64,000 nucleotides of DNA from an uncultured Bacteroidales bacterium. Lineage in GTDB: Bacteria > Bacteroidota > Bacteroidia > Bacteroidales > P3. The notes beneath the pieces are model-generated. The model saw only the letters and a program-made list of their open reading frames with translations, made no database searches and had not been told where the DNA came from. Shown piece by piece: positions 51,515-62,500 of the stretch. The stretch lies in assembly GCA_900318835.1 (NCBI GenBank), contig ONLW01000004.1, positions 61,580-125,579 on the forward strand, read 5' to 3'. A program made the position numbers and the translations under genes. The number at the start of each line of letters is the position of its first letter. The stretch's first letter is position 1.

Positions 51515-52338
51515 TTATGACAAGACAAGAACTCATCGACCTTATCAGGGAAAGAAAATCGTTCCTCTGCGTCGGTCTTGACACCGACCCCGCCAAGATG
51601 CCCGAGCACCTGCGCAACGAGCGCGACGGCGTCTTCCGCTTCAATCGCGCCATTATCGACGCCACCATCGACGCCTGCGTGGCCTACAAGCCCAACTTGG
51701 CTTTTTATGAGGCCCTTGGCCTCGAAGGTCTGCGGCAGCTGAAACTCACCATGGACTATATCCACCAGTTGAAGAAGCCTGTTTTTACTATCGCCGACGC
51801 CAAGCGCGGCGACATCGGCAATACCTCCGAGCGCTACGCCAAGGCCTTCCTCGATCCCAAGGGCGACTTCAATTTCGACTCCATGACCATCGCCCCCTAC
51901 ATGGGTGCTGACAGCGTCACCCCCTTCACCGTCTACGACGGCAAGTGGGTTATCCTCCTGGCCCTCACCTCCAACAAGGGTGCTTTCGACTTCCAGCTCA
52001 CCGAGGACAGGAACGGTACCCCTCTCTACCAGCGAGTCCTCGATACCTCCAAACAGTGGGGCAACGAGGAGAACATGATGTATGTGGTGGGAGCCACCAA
52101 GGCCGAGATGCTGGATGACGTGCGTCGCATCGTCCCGAATAGCTTCCTTCTCGTCCCCGGTGTGGGTGCCCAGGGTGGCAGCCTCGAGGAGGTGTGCAAG
52201 CATGGATTGAACAAAGACTGCGGACTCCTCGTAAACTCCTCGCGCGGAATCATCTATGCCTCCAACGGCATGGACTTCGCCGATCGTGCTGGCGAGGAAG
52301 CCCGCAAATTGCAACAACAGATGGCTGCCGTGTTATGA
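51511..52338 (+). CDS. pyrF: orotidine 5'-phosphate decarboxylase, type 2
   Basis: 275 aa, the length of the longer type 2 enzymes. Motifs: [14 protein letters not shown] at the N-terminus, catalytic Asp-Lys region [13 protein letters not shown], and [14 protein letters not shown] and [12 protein letters not shown] at the phosphate site. It converts OMP to UMP, the last step of UMP synthesis. The ATG at 51511 overlaps the gldA stop by four bases (ATGA); a second ATG two codons later (51517) is an alternative. It overlaps the next gene by four bases too, so it is translationally coupled on both sides. Confidence 0.93.
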   Translation: MIMTRQELIDLIRERKSFLCVGLDTDPAKMPEHLRNERDGVFRFNRAIIDATIDACVAYKPNLAFYEALGLEGLRQLKLTMDYIHQLKKPVFTIADAKRGDIGNTSERYAKAFLDPKGDFNFDSMTIAPYMGADSVTPFTVYDGKWVILLALTSNKGAFDFQLTEDRNGTPLYQRVLDTSKQWGNEENMMYVVGATKAEMLDDVRRIVPNSFLLVPGVGAQGGSLEEVCKHGLNKDCGLLVNSSRGIIYASNGMDFADRAGEEARKLQQQMAAVL

Positions 52339-52802
52339 ACAGGGATAAAACCGGCCTCTGTATCCTTCTGGTGCTGAGTATTATTGGTGGCGGTATGGTG
52401 TTCTTTACGAGCCTCTCCATGGCCATCGCCCAGCCGATATTTGACGCGATATACACAGCTAACCAGAAGCTGATTCCCCCCGAGATGGTCACTGCTTGGG
52501 AGCGTGCGGCTGCAGTGCCGCGTCCTTTCTATGCTGCCATGGCACTCTTTGGAGCCCTCTCGGTGACGGGCTGTGTGCTGATGTGGAATCTCCGTAAGTC
52601 GGGCTACCATTGCTATGCCATCGCCCAGCTCATGATGCTGGTGCTACCCCTGCTCTTCCTCGGCAAGGGCGACCTCGGCATCGGCGACGTGATGTTCACC
52701 GCCCTCTTCCTTTTTGTCTACTACCTTCAGCTCAAGCGTTTGGATGTCTTTGCCCCCAGAGAATCCATTGCCACCGAGGATCAAGGGGAAAACAATGAAT
52801 AA
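52335..52802 (+). CDS. small integral membrane protein with four predicted helices
   Basis: 155 aa. The ATG overlaps the pyrF stop by four bases (ATGA). Four hydrophobic segments are visible: [55 protein letters not shown] and [18 protein letters not shown]. The C-terminus is acidic ([10 protein letters not shown]). I do not recognise a family and see no catalytic motif. Coupling with pyrF and gldA may be positional only; a link to the missing GldA permease is not supported, because GldF-type permeases are longer. Confidence 0.8.
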   Translation: MNRDKTGLCILLVLSIIGGGMVFFTSLSMAIAQPIFDAIYTANQKLIPPEMVTAWERAAAVPRPFYAAMALFGALSVTGCVLMWNLRKSGYHCYAIAQLMMLVLPLLFLGKGDLGIGDVMFTALFLFVYYLQLKRLDVFAPRESIATEDQGENNE

Positions 52803-52853
52803 CGGAAAACTTTTTTACCCCCTCCCTTGGGGAGGGGCAAGGGGTGGGGGGAA

Positions 52854-53057
52854 TACCCCGTTAGGGGCTCCCGTTTAATTAAATTAATAGTAAGTTGGTC
52901 TCAACACCCAACCATACCCTTACCAACTCCCTACCAACTCCTACCACAGTAGGAGTTGGTAGGGAGTTGGTAAGGCGTTAATGGGTGGTTATTAGCTTGT
53001 TAGCATAAATGACCTTATTCCCCGTTTCCCCATTGAGCGGGAACCCTTGACGGGGGA
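52854..53057. repeat. 204-bp MITE-like element with terminal inverted repeats, copy E
   Basis: The left end (52854-52879) and right end (53030-53057) are inverted repeats. The centre is a perfect 27-bp inverted repeat (52918-52944 with 52949-52975) around the loop CACA. It is roughly 90% identical by eye to the element at 45626-45830, in the same orientation; the main differences are one fewer 11-bp unit and a few extra bases after the left end. Confidence 0.8.
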
Positions 53058-53083
53058 ATCATTGTCCCCCCTACCCCCACCTA

Positions 53084-53117
53084 GGCCCCTGTGGGGCCAC
53101 CCCTCCCGCGGGAGGGG
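53084..53117. repeat. double GC hairpin next to element E
   Basis: GGCCCCTGTGGGGCC (53084-53098) and the perfect palindrome CCCCTCCCGCGGGAGGGG (53100-53117), followed by ACAGCTTTCGCAT. The same pair follows element D at 45850-45886 at nearly the same distance. Confidence 0.75.
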
Positions 53118-53274
53118 ACAGCTTTCGCATCTCCCCTTCTCCCCTTGTCTTCTCTTTTTTCCTTTTTTGCATCTTCTTCATCCCCACATTCTTTCTCATA
53201 CCCTCCCACGAGGAGGGGACGTTGGACAATTGGGAAGAAAAATGTTAAAAAAATGCCGGAATGAAAAAAATATG

Positions 53275-53282
53275 TATATTTG
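53275..53282 (+). promoter_or_regulatory. -7 box of the last giant gene
   Basis: TATATTTG followed by C, a full match. No clear -33 TTTG is seen. Transcription would start near 53289, giving a leader of about 240 bases. Confidence 0.6.
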
Positions 53283-53335
53283 CACTTAATAATTGGTGGA
53301 TGACTATGATTAAATAATCCATTAAATATTTGAAA

Positions 53336-53398
53336 ATGAGAAATGTTATAAAATATTTACATTCTTCAGTTGCGCCTTTTTTGAAAGAAATTTTCTAA
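53336..53398 (+). CDS. putative 20-aa leader peptide
   Basis: ATG to TAA in the leader of the last giant gene, encoding MRNVIKYLHSSVAPFLKEIF, basic at the N-terminus and hydrophobic. It ends two bases before the first of two strong hairpins. No Shine-Dalgarno is present, as usual here. It may be translated to set the fate of the downstream hairpins; chance occurrence in A/T-rich leader sequence cannot be excluded. Confidence 0.4.
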   Translation: MRNVIKYLHSSVAPFLKEIF

Positions 53399-53399
53399 T

Positions 53400-53478
53400 C
53401 CCGGCGTGGCTCCGCTGCTTTTGGGAAGCCATGTCGGGAACATGAATAATCCTGGAATCGTCCGTATTCCAGGATTAT
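53400..53478 (+). promoter_or_regulatory. two consecutive leader hairpins
   Basis: First stem: CCCGGCGTGGCT (53400-53411) with AGCCATGTCGGG (53427-53438), 12 pairs including two G-U pairs, which points to RNA structure. Second stem: ATAATCCTGGAAT (53446-53458) with ATTCCAGGATTAT (53466-53478), a perfect 13 bp with a 7-base loop. No T run follows, so neither is a classical terminator. Confidence 0.7.
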
Positions 53479-53530
53479 GGTATGTTATATTTATGGGGTA
53501 AGAAAAATATTAATCCAAAAAAATGATATT

Positions 53531-56500
53531 ATGAAAAAGAATTTATTATTAGTCTTCGCTCTGGCACTATTTGCGCCGTGGGCGTTGCGTGCGCAGGACG
53601 ACTGCACACAGACAGTGCCTTACTCCGAAAATTTTGAGAGTCTTACCGGCACAACCTATAATGCAACAACAAATCTAGTGATGCCTTCGTGCTGGAATGG
53701 CTATTCCAGTACAACCAATGTCTACATTCCGCGTGTGGTATCGGGCACTGGCTCATATGTCTATTATCATGGCGCCAAGGGTTTTGCCATGACGGGAGGT
53801 GTCGCAAACACCTATGGTAAGAACAAATATGTTCTTCTGCCGCCGGTGAATGTGCCGCTGAATCAGTTGCAAATATCCTTCTGGATGTGTACGGAAGGTA
53901 ACACTGCCACCACAGGTACGCTGCATGTTGGCTATGTCACTTCCGACGATACCTCCACCTTCGTCTCTTTGGCCAACTATCCTTCGTCGTCTGCCACTGA
54001 GCATAGTGGCAATGGCCTTCAAGGGGACGGTGTCGGTCTTGAGGTGGAACTTGTGCTTTCCGGCGTCCCCGCAAATGCCACTCGTCTGGCCTTCAAATGG
54101 GAACACTCGAATTCTTCTTACCACACTTGTTGTATCGACGATGTGATGCTGGATTATCCACCCACCTGCCCCAAGGTGACACGTATCACTGCTGTGCCGA
54201 CTAACAATAGTGTCTCCGTGTTGTGGCATGAGGCTGACAGTGCTGAGTTATGGCAGGTGAAGGTGAGTGATGAGGATGGGACGGTGGCCATGCAGATGTC
54301 AACAGATACCACTGCTACCCTCACAGGCCTCGCGCCAAATACTGACTATACTGTTAGTGTCCGTGCCATTTGCGGCATTGATGACACCAGCATCTGGAAT
54401 AGCGTTGACATTCGTACAAAATGCGACCCTATCTCTGCCACACCCTCCTATATCTACGCTTTCGACGATGCCAGCACCAGCGGCGCCACAGGGCAGATAA
54501 ATGCCTGCTGGGGACGTTATGTGAGCGGATCGACAACGGCCTATCCTTATCCTTACAATACAAAGAAACGTAGTGGACTCTATTCTCTTTATTTCTATAG
54601 TACCTCTTCAATCTACAGCTATGCTGTTTTGCCCGCTTTCACAGAGAATATCAATACACTCTACCTTAGTTTCTGGGCACTGAAAACCTCCGCTGCCTAT
54701 GGTCACTTGGCTATCGGCGTGATGTCCAATCCCGACGATATTAGCACCTTCGACACCATCGCCACCATGCAGGTCTCAGACCTTGATACGTGGGAACAGT
54801 TCGATGTTTCGTTTGCCAACTACAGTGGCAATGGTGGCTATATCGCCATTCTGGCCCCCAAAGGTGCCGCCGCGACCAACTATGTTTGTGTTGATGACGT
54901 TACGGTGCTTCCGACGCCCACCTGCATCCGTCCCATGAATGTGACTGCGCATCATGTGGGTTCCACCACTGCCACCATCAGCTGGACTCCCAGTGTTTCG
55001 TCGTCTTTGGGCTATATTGTGCGTTACAGCACTTCCGACTTCAACCCCGAGACTTCCACCGATTACCAAGAGGTTCTTGTTACCGACACTTTTGCTGTGC
55101 TTCAGAACCTCAGCAGCACGGCTACCGCCGGCACTAACTATTTTGTGAAGGTGGCCGCCAGCTGCGGCAACGACAATAGCTGGTGGACGGGTACCACGTT
55201 CAAGACCCGCTGCGCCAACATCGCGTCGTTGCCCTACAATTATGGTTTCGAGAATGCCACGGGTTCCACTTCTTCGGCTGTCAACATCCCCTGCTGGGTT
55301 ACTCACGTGGAGGGCACCACCAGCAACTACCCTTCTCCCAGTACCTCGCAGAAGCATAGCGGTAGCAAGTCTCTCTATTTTTACAGCACATCATCGATAT
55401 ACAGCTGGACAGTTTTGCCGGCCTTTGAGCAGGACCTCAACGACCTCTATATTACTTTCTGGGCCTACAAGACCTCTGCCAACTACGGCCATATCATGGT
55501 GGGCGTGATGTCCGATCCCGACGATATCAGCACCTTCGACACAGTAGGGGTCTATCAGGTCAGTGCCAACAACACTTGGGAGAAATTTGAGCTGACACTT
55601 TACAATTATAATGGTAACGGCAGTTACATTGCCTTCCTGGCCCCCCAAGGTGTCACCAATTATGTCTATGTCGACGACATCAATATCAAGGAGAATCCCT
55701 CCTGCATGGCTCCCCAGGCATTGACAGTCGGTAATCGTACCGCTATTAGTGCCACCATCAACTGGGTGTCTGCCGGCATGCCCACCGGATTTAACGTCTA
55801 CTATGGCACACAGCCTATCAATGCCGACAGTCTGTCGTCGCTTATTCCAGAGTATACCTCCGGCACAAGTTTGCCGCTGACAGGTCTCAATCCTGCCACC
55901 ACCTATCATGTATTGGTGAGAACCATTTGCGGCGACACCACCAGCCAGGGATGGATTACCGGCAGCTTTATTACTGAATGCCTCCCCGTGGAGGATCTGC
56001 CCTTCGTGGAGAACTTCGACAGCCTGGCCACCACCTCGTCTGCCACCAACTTTGATTGCCATGAGCATCTTGGTGGCGGCTATGTCTGCATACAAGCTCG
56101 CGCTACCCAGGGCATCACGGGCAACTCTATTCGCTTTACCCCCAACAGCAGCACGTTGCCCAATATCTTTATTCTGCCCGGTTTCGAAGAGAGTATCAGC
56201 AATCTTTACATGACCTTTGTTACTGTGCCAGAAAGCGCTACTTCGGGTTCGCTTGATGTGGGATATATCACCGATGTCGACGATAGCACTACTTTTGTTG
56301 TCGTGAACCACTACCCTGAGAGTATCTTCCCGCGCGTGGGCGGAACTGCCCAGTGTGTCAACTTCGATGCTACCTTCGCCGACGCTCCCACCGACGCCCG
56401 CATTGCTTTCCGCCATAATGTCAATGCCACTAACATGTGGTGGTTCCTTGATGAAATCAAGGTCATGGAGATGCCTTCCTGTATGGTGCCCGACAGCATC

Positions 56501-59500
56501 ACCTTCAGCGATGTCACCAGCACGTCGGCTGACCTCATCATCAATGGTGGTTCGGCCAGCGGCTATGTGGCTTTTATACAGAAGATGGGAACCGACCAGA
56601 TGGATACCATCGAGATAGGCGGTAGCAGTGAATCGCTCTATGATCTTGAGCCCGGTGTCACCTATGGCGGCTATGTCTATGGCGTTTGCGGTATGGACAC
56701 CACTGAGATCGGCCGTGCTTTTATGTTCACTACCGCATGCGATGTGCTTGAAATGCCCGTGGCACTCAATGCCGAGCACTACTGGGAGGGAACCGCATCG
56801 GCACCCAAACTGGCTTGCTGGGATTTCCACAATTACGGATACTCTTCCTATAACTGGCGTTTTAACACTGGTGTCGCCAATACTCATGATAGTACCCGTT
56901 ACAGTTACTATTTCGCTGGCGGCACTTCGACAACTTATGAGAATGATGACTGGATGGTTACGCCGCAGATGGACTTCACTGGTTACGAGTCTCTCCGCCT
57001 ATGGGTGAAGACCAGCAGTACCACCACCACCTCAACCTATCACGGCCGCATGGCCCTCTATGCTACGCTGCCCGACAGTGCTGCTTCGACCGATACTGCC
57101 GCCTTCTATCGCCTCCACATTGAGGGCGATTCGGTGGCGAATAATCGTGTTGACTTCTATGGCAATACTTGGCAGTTGCTTGAATTGGTTCTGCCATCCG
57201 ATCTGGTTGGCGTACATCGTCTGGCTTTTGTGGTCGATACGCAGTCGTACACCTTCTACATGGACGATGCCGAAGTGTACACCCGTAGCCAGTGCCCTTC
57301 AGTGCAGAATGTGACTGTCTATGAATACGACAATGCCACTGCCATCATCAATTGGGCTGACTCCAACAATAATGGCAACTATGTCATCAGCTATTGGACT
57401 GCTGCTACTGCAGAGGAACCCGAAGTTACCTATACTTTCGACACCTCCGTTGTCCTCAGCGGTCTCGAGCCCAACACTATTTACTTTGTCACCGTGCAGA
57501 CTGACTGTGGTGTCGATTTCTCGATGGCCAACTACCCTGTCAGCTTCCGCACCCTCTGCAACAGCATTACTGATGCAGAGTTGCCTTACATCGAAGACTT
57601 CGAGGACTATGCCTCTGGAGCGACCAATCCTATCAGTTCCTGCTGGTACAAGGACAAAGTTGGCACCACTACCGCATATCCCTATCCTTACACCACTGCT
57701 GCCACCCACGGCTCGCGTGGTCTTTATTTCTATGGTAACAGCAGCGGGGCTTACAGCTATGCTGTTATGCCTGTGTTCGAGAGTTCGTTCAGCGACCTAA
57801 TGGTCGAATTTGACCTCAAGCGCTACAGCACTACGACTTCCTCCTATCACAGTGTCATGTGTGTGGGTGTGATGAGCGACGTTACGGATATCACCACCTT
57901 TGACACTCTTGCCACCTACGACCTCACCGAGCTACCCGCCTCTGCAGTGCAGCGTGTGGCACTTTCGCTTGAAGGGTATACGGGTACCGGTCGTATAGCC
58001 TTCCTCGCGCCCACGGTCACGGGTTCCTCGCATTACAATCATATTTATCTCGATAGTGTGGTAGTCAAATCCCTGCCCGACTGCCGTTGGCCGAGAGAAC
58101 TGACGGCTAATGCCGTTACCGCCAGCAGCGTTTCGCTTTCGTGGCTGGGTTCAGGCGACAATTATTTAGTTGAAGCATCCTTCACTCCCGACTTTACCAC
58201 TGTGGCAGCCAATGCTACCACCAGCACCCCCACAGCTACTATCACAGGTCTTAACGATTATACCCGTTACTATTTCCGTGTGCGCAACGTCTGCTCCGAA
58301 GTAGATTCTAGCATATGGAGCGAGGTGATTGATGCCACCACGATGATTGACTGCGGCGATGGTTTTGATCATGTGTTCGACACTATTACTTATGGTACCA
58401 CTAGCTCCTACAGTTACATCATCAATGGCTACAGTTCTTATAGCTATGGCACCTCGTGGCACATCTATACTCCTGCCGACCTGGCTGGTATGAATATCCT
58501 CGATACCGTCAACGTCATTCGTGGCATCTCGGTGGAGACGGGAACCGTGAGTGGTCAGCCTATCTCCTTCCGCGTCTACATGGCTCAGACTTCGCTCGAT
58601 GAATTCCATTCTGCCACTGCAACTGCCACCACCAATCCCACCGATACCCTCCCATTTAGCTCTATGCAGTTGGTTTATGATGGTTCCATGACTTTCCGCG
58701 AGAACAACTGGAACGAGATTCCTCTTGCCACACCCTTTACCTATGATGGCAACAGCAATCTTGTGGTGGCCTTTATACGCGACACTCCTGTCACAGGCAC
58801 TACCAATTTCAAGTATGGCACAACTTCGGCCTATACCACCGCTTACAGATATAAGTCTTCTTCTTCCGACTATACTTACCGTGCTAAAAGTAATGCCAAC
58901 ATTATCTTTAATGCCTGCAATCATGTACCAACCTGTATCCGTCCTGCGGATGTAACTGTGACCAATATTGGTAGCGATAGTCTTACCCTCAGTTGGACCG
59001 GCACCGCTGACAGTTACACCATTGTTCTCAGCACCATGCCAAACAATCCCGATACCACCACTACCGCCTCTGCCATGGTTGTCAGCGTCACTGGCACTAG
59101 TGTGGTCTTCAACGGTCTTGAGGCCAACACCACTTATTTCTATTACCTCCGTTCCAATTGTGAGAGTGAGCATAGCACCTGGACGATTGAAGGCAGTGTC
59201 ACTACGGCATGCGCTATCCAGAATGTGCCGTTATTTGAAAACTTTGAAGGTTATTCCTCAATCTTTGTCTCGTCCACTTCTCCTCTTGCCACCGGTACGG
59301 TTCCCTGCTGGGATTACCTCCCCGGTGCTGCAGGTGACTATATCACTTTCGTCAATAGTGGCGCATATCTTTATGAAACAGGCTACAGCCTCAAGTTCTA
59401 TCCTTCTACTGCAACGTCAAGAGCCATCCTTGTCATGCCCGTCCTGTCGCAGCCCATCAGTGGCCTCGAACTCTCCTTCCAGACCCGTCCTGAGGGGACA

Positions 59501-62500
59501 AGCACCAGCCCTGGATCCTTCGATGTGGGTTATATTACGAACATAGCAGATACCTCGACCTTCGTGGTTGTGGATCACTATGTCACTAGTGAGTTTGATG
59601 GAGTATATCAGGAAAAGTTTGTTACATTTGCCAATGCACCTGCCGATGCTCGTATTGCTTTCCGTCATAATACAGCAGCGACCAACTATTATTGGTTCAT
59701 TGATGAGGTGGATGTCCATGTGGCACCCTCTTGCGCTCGTCCCGCCGCGGTTACAGTATCCGATATCACTGCCAACAGCGCTGTTGTCCATATTGCTGAT
59801 TCTACCAATGTGATGCACTATCGCTTGCTTGTCAGCGATGGCACCTATGTCGACACTCTCGATATCCAAGATACTGTCCATACTCTCGCCCTGCAGAACA
59901 GTACCGAATACACTCTTTCGGTGCGCAGCCTCTGCTCCGCCGGTGATATGACCTCGGCTATCAGCACTTCTTTCGCTACCCTCTGTGGAGAGGTGAGCCT
60001 GCCCATGACGTTTGATCCGCAAGGCTATGCTACCGGTAGCACGGCTGAACTGCCCACTTGCTGGGCCCGATTCAATAACGCCACGGGTTCTTACAACTAT
60101 CCCTTTATTACCACTACTGCAGGTGTTACAGGCTCCAAGTCGCTCTATTTCTACTTTTCCACCTCCAATGGTTATCCTACCGACGAGGCGTTCATTACGC
60201 CCGAAATTGACACCATAGAGTCGCCCAATGATGCCATCGAGATTACTTTCTGGGCTCGCGGTACCGTTGCCGGCCGCTCGATGATGGTTGGCATGATGTC
60301 CGGCGATGCCAACATGAGTACTTATACCAATATTGCCACCGTGCCCCTGACCACCACCTATCAGCAGTACACGGTTCTCACCACAGGACATACCGGTAAT
60401 GGCAATCGTGTGGTCTTCCGTGTCATGATGGATACCACCGCCATCTATTCGGTTTATGTGGACGATGTGCGCATTGACCGTATTTCTGCCTGCGACCGCG
60501 TCACCAACCTCAGGGCTTCCAATGCTACGGCTACCACGGCCCTCCTCGGTTGGGCCGACAGTATTGGCAGCACTTCCTGGCTCATTGAATATGCAGTTGC
60601 CGGCAGTCGCACTACACAGACCATCACTGCTACTTCCAATCCATTCTTACTGACCGGTCTTGCCCCTGCTACGGCCTATCGTTTCCGTGTGGCCCCTATA
60701 TGCGCCAGTGGCGATGTCGCTGAATTTAGCTATGAGAGTTACCGTTTCACTACCTCGCAGGTCCCTGCCGTCATGCCTTACAGCTATGACTTTGAGGATG
60801 CCACTGAGTGGAATAACTGGCAGGCTGCCAGCAACAACAGCACCATGTGGGTGCGTGGCACCTTGGCTCCCGACAATGCCACCAACGTCGGACATCTCAG
60901 CCGTGATGGCGGAATAACCTATTCTTGGACTCCCTCTACAGTTACCAATGCTGTTGTCTACCGTGATATTGACTTCGGTCCCGACACCGCCAGCTACACT
61001 GTCAGTTACACTGGTATTGAAGGTGGCCGTACTGATGGTAACTATGACGGTATCTCGGTTATGCTGGTCGATCCAACTACATATGTGGAATGCCAGAGCA
61101 CTTATCTCCAGTCACCGTGGGGTCGCATACATTATGTTTATACCCACAACGACACAGTCTGGACCCGCTCTTCGGTCACTTTCCATGGCGTCTCGGGTGT
61201 CCGCCGTTTGGCTTTCATCCACTTCAATGCCACCCACAGCAATACCTACATCGACATCCCCAGCGCCATTGACAGCATCAATGTGACGCTCGACCCGTGT
61301 GTCGGACCCTACAACCTTGTTGTCAACAATGTTGCCGAAGAGAATGCCCTCGTGAGCTGGACGGGCGACGCCGACGCTGACTATGCTGTTTATTGTCGTG
61401 TTGATGGTGCCTCCTCGTCAACCAACGTATACGACACCGTCCATGGCACCTCGTGTGTCCTTACTGGTCTTCAGGGTAACACTACCTACGTATGGGGTGT
61501 AAAGAAAATATGTTCGCGCGAGGAGGAACTCTATAGCGGCTGGTCTGACCGTTCCTCCTTTACCACCAATCTCTGCGCCTACTCACTTGTGGCTGCCACT
61601 GGTGACGAGAATAATAGCTCCACCACCTCCTATATTGTACCTGTCAACAACAACTACAATTATACCCTCACTGAGACCATCATTGACAGCGCCGAGATTG
61701 GAGGTCCTCGCACCTTCACGCACTTGGCCTACTACTACAATTATTCCACGGCAATGAACAAGAAGGATACGGTCACCATCTACATTCAGCCCACCAACAA
61801 GACTGTTTTCAGTAGCACTACCGACATTGCAGCCCTCAGCGCCAATGCTGTTCAGGTTTACCACGGTAGCCTCAATTGCTCGCAGGGTTGGAACTACTTC
61901 GACCTCGACACCGTATACAACTACAATGGTAATGGTAACCTGATGGTGATTGTCGATGACAACAGCGGCAAATATAATACTTCGTCGTACACCTTCCGCA
62001 CAGTAGCCACCACGGGCTACAAGACCATCGCCTACTATCATGACTTGTATAATCCTAATCCGGTTGACCCGTATAACTATTCTGGTACGAAGAATTATTA
62101 CCAGTATCGTCCTTTGATGCAGCTCATCGCCTGCAACTCTTGTGAGCAGCCTATCATCGATTCGCTCGTAATCGGCGAGAATGAGATTGGCATCGCTGTC
62201 AGTGGAACAGATGACTATTATGTGGCTATCGTTGAAGGAACCAATTTCGACGTGGCAACTGTTGGCATCGCCGCCGATACTTCCCTCTACACCTTCACCG
62301 GCCTTACGGAAAACACTTTGTACACCATTGGTGTTCGTGCGGCCTGTGGGCTTGAATGGCTTGTCCGCACTGTTACTACGCTCAGGCATCCTTGCGCCAT
62401 TCCTACAGCTCTTGTTGTCACTGGCGAGACATACGATGGGGCCACCCTTGGCTGGACCACTGAGGATGTCCAGAATGCTTGGCAGATCAACATTGTTGGC

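Larger units (their letters stand above)
52803..53530. other. repeat-rich region and long leader before the last giant gene
   Basis: 728 bp. It holds a GC hairpin (about 52817-52838), a complete 204-bp element (52854-53057), a double GC hairpin (53084-53117), another hairpin near 53202-53218, a -7 box (53275-53282), a 20-codon leader ORF (53336-53398) and two strong hairpins (53400-53438, 53446-53478). No larger gene is supported. Confidence 0.75.

Noticed and set aside
45626-53057. Insertion sequences.
   Set aside because: The elements with terminal inverted repeats contain no ORF, and no transposase was recognised anywhere in the window, so only the term MITE-like is used.
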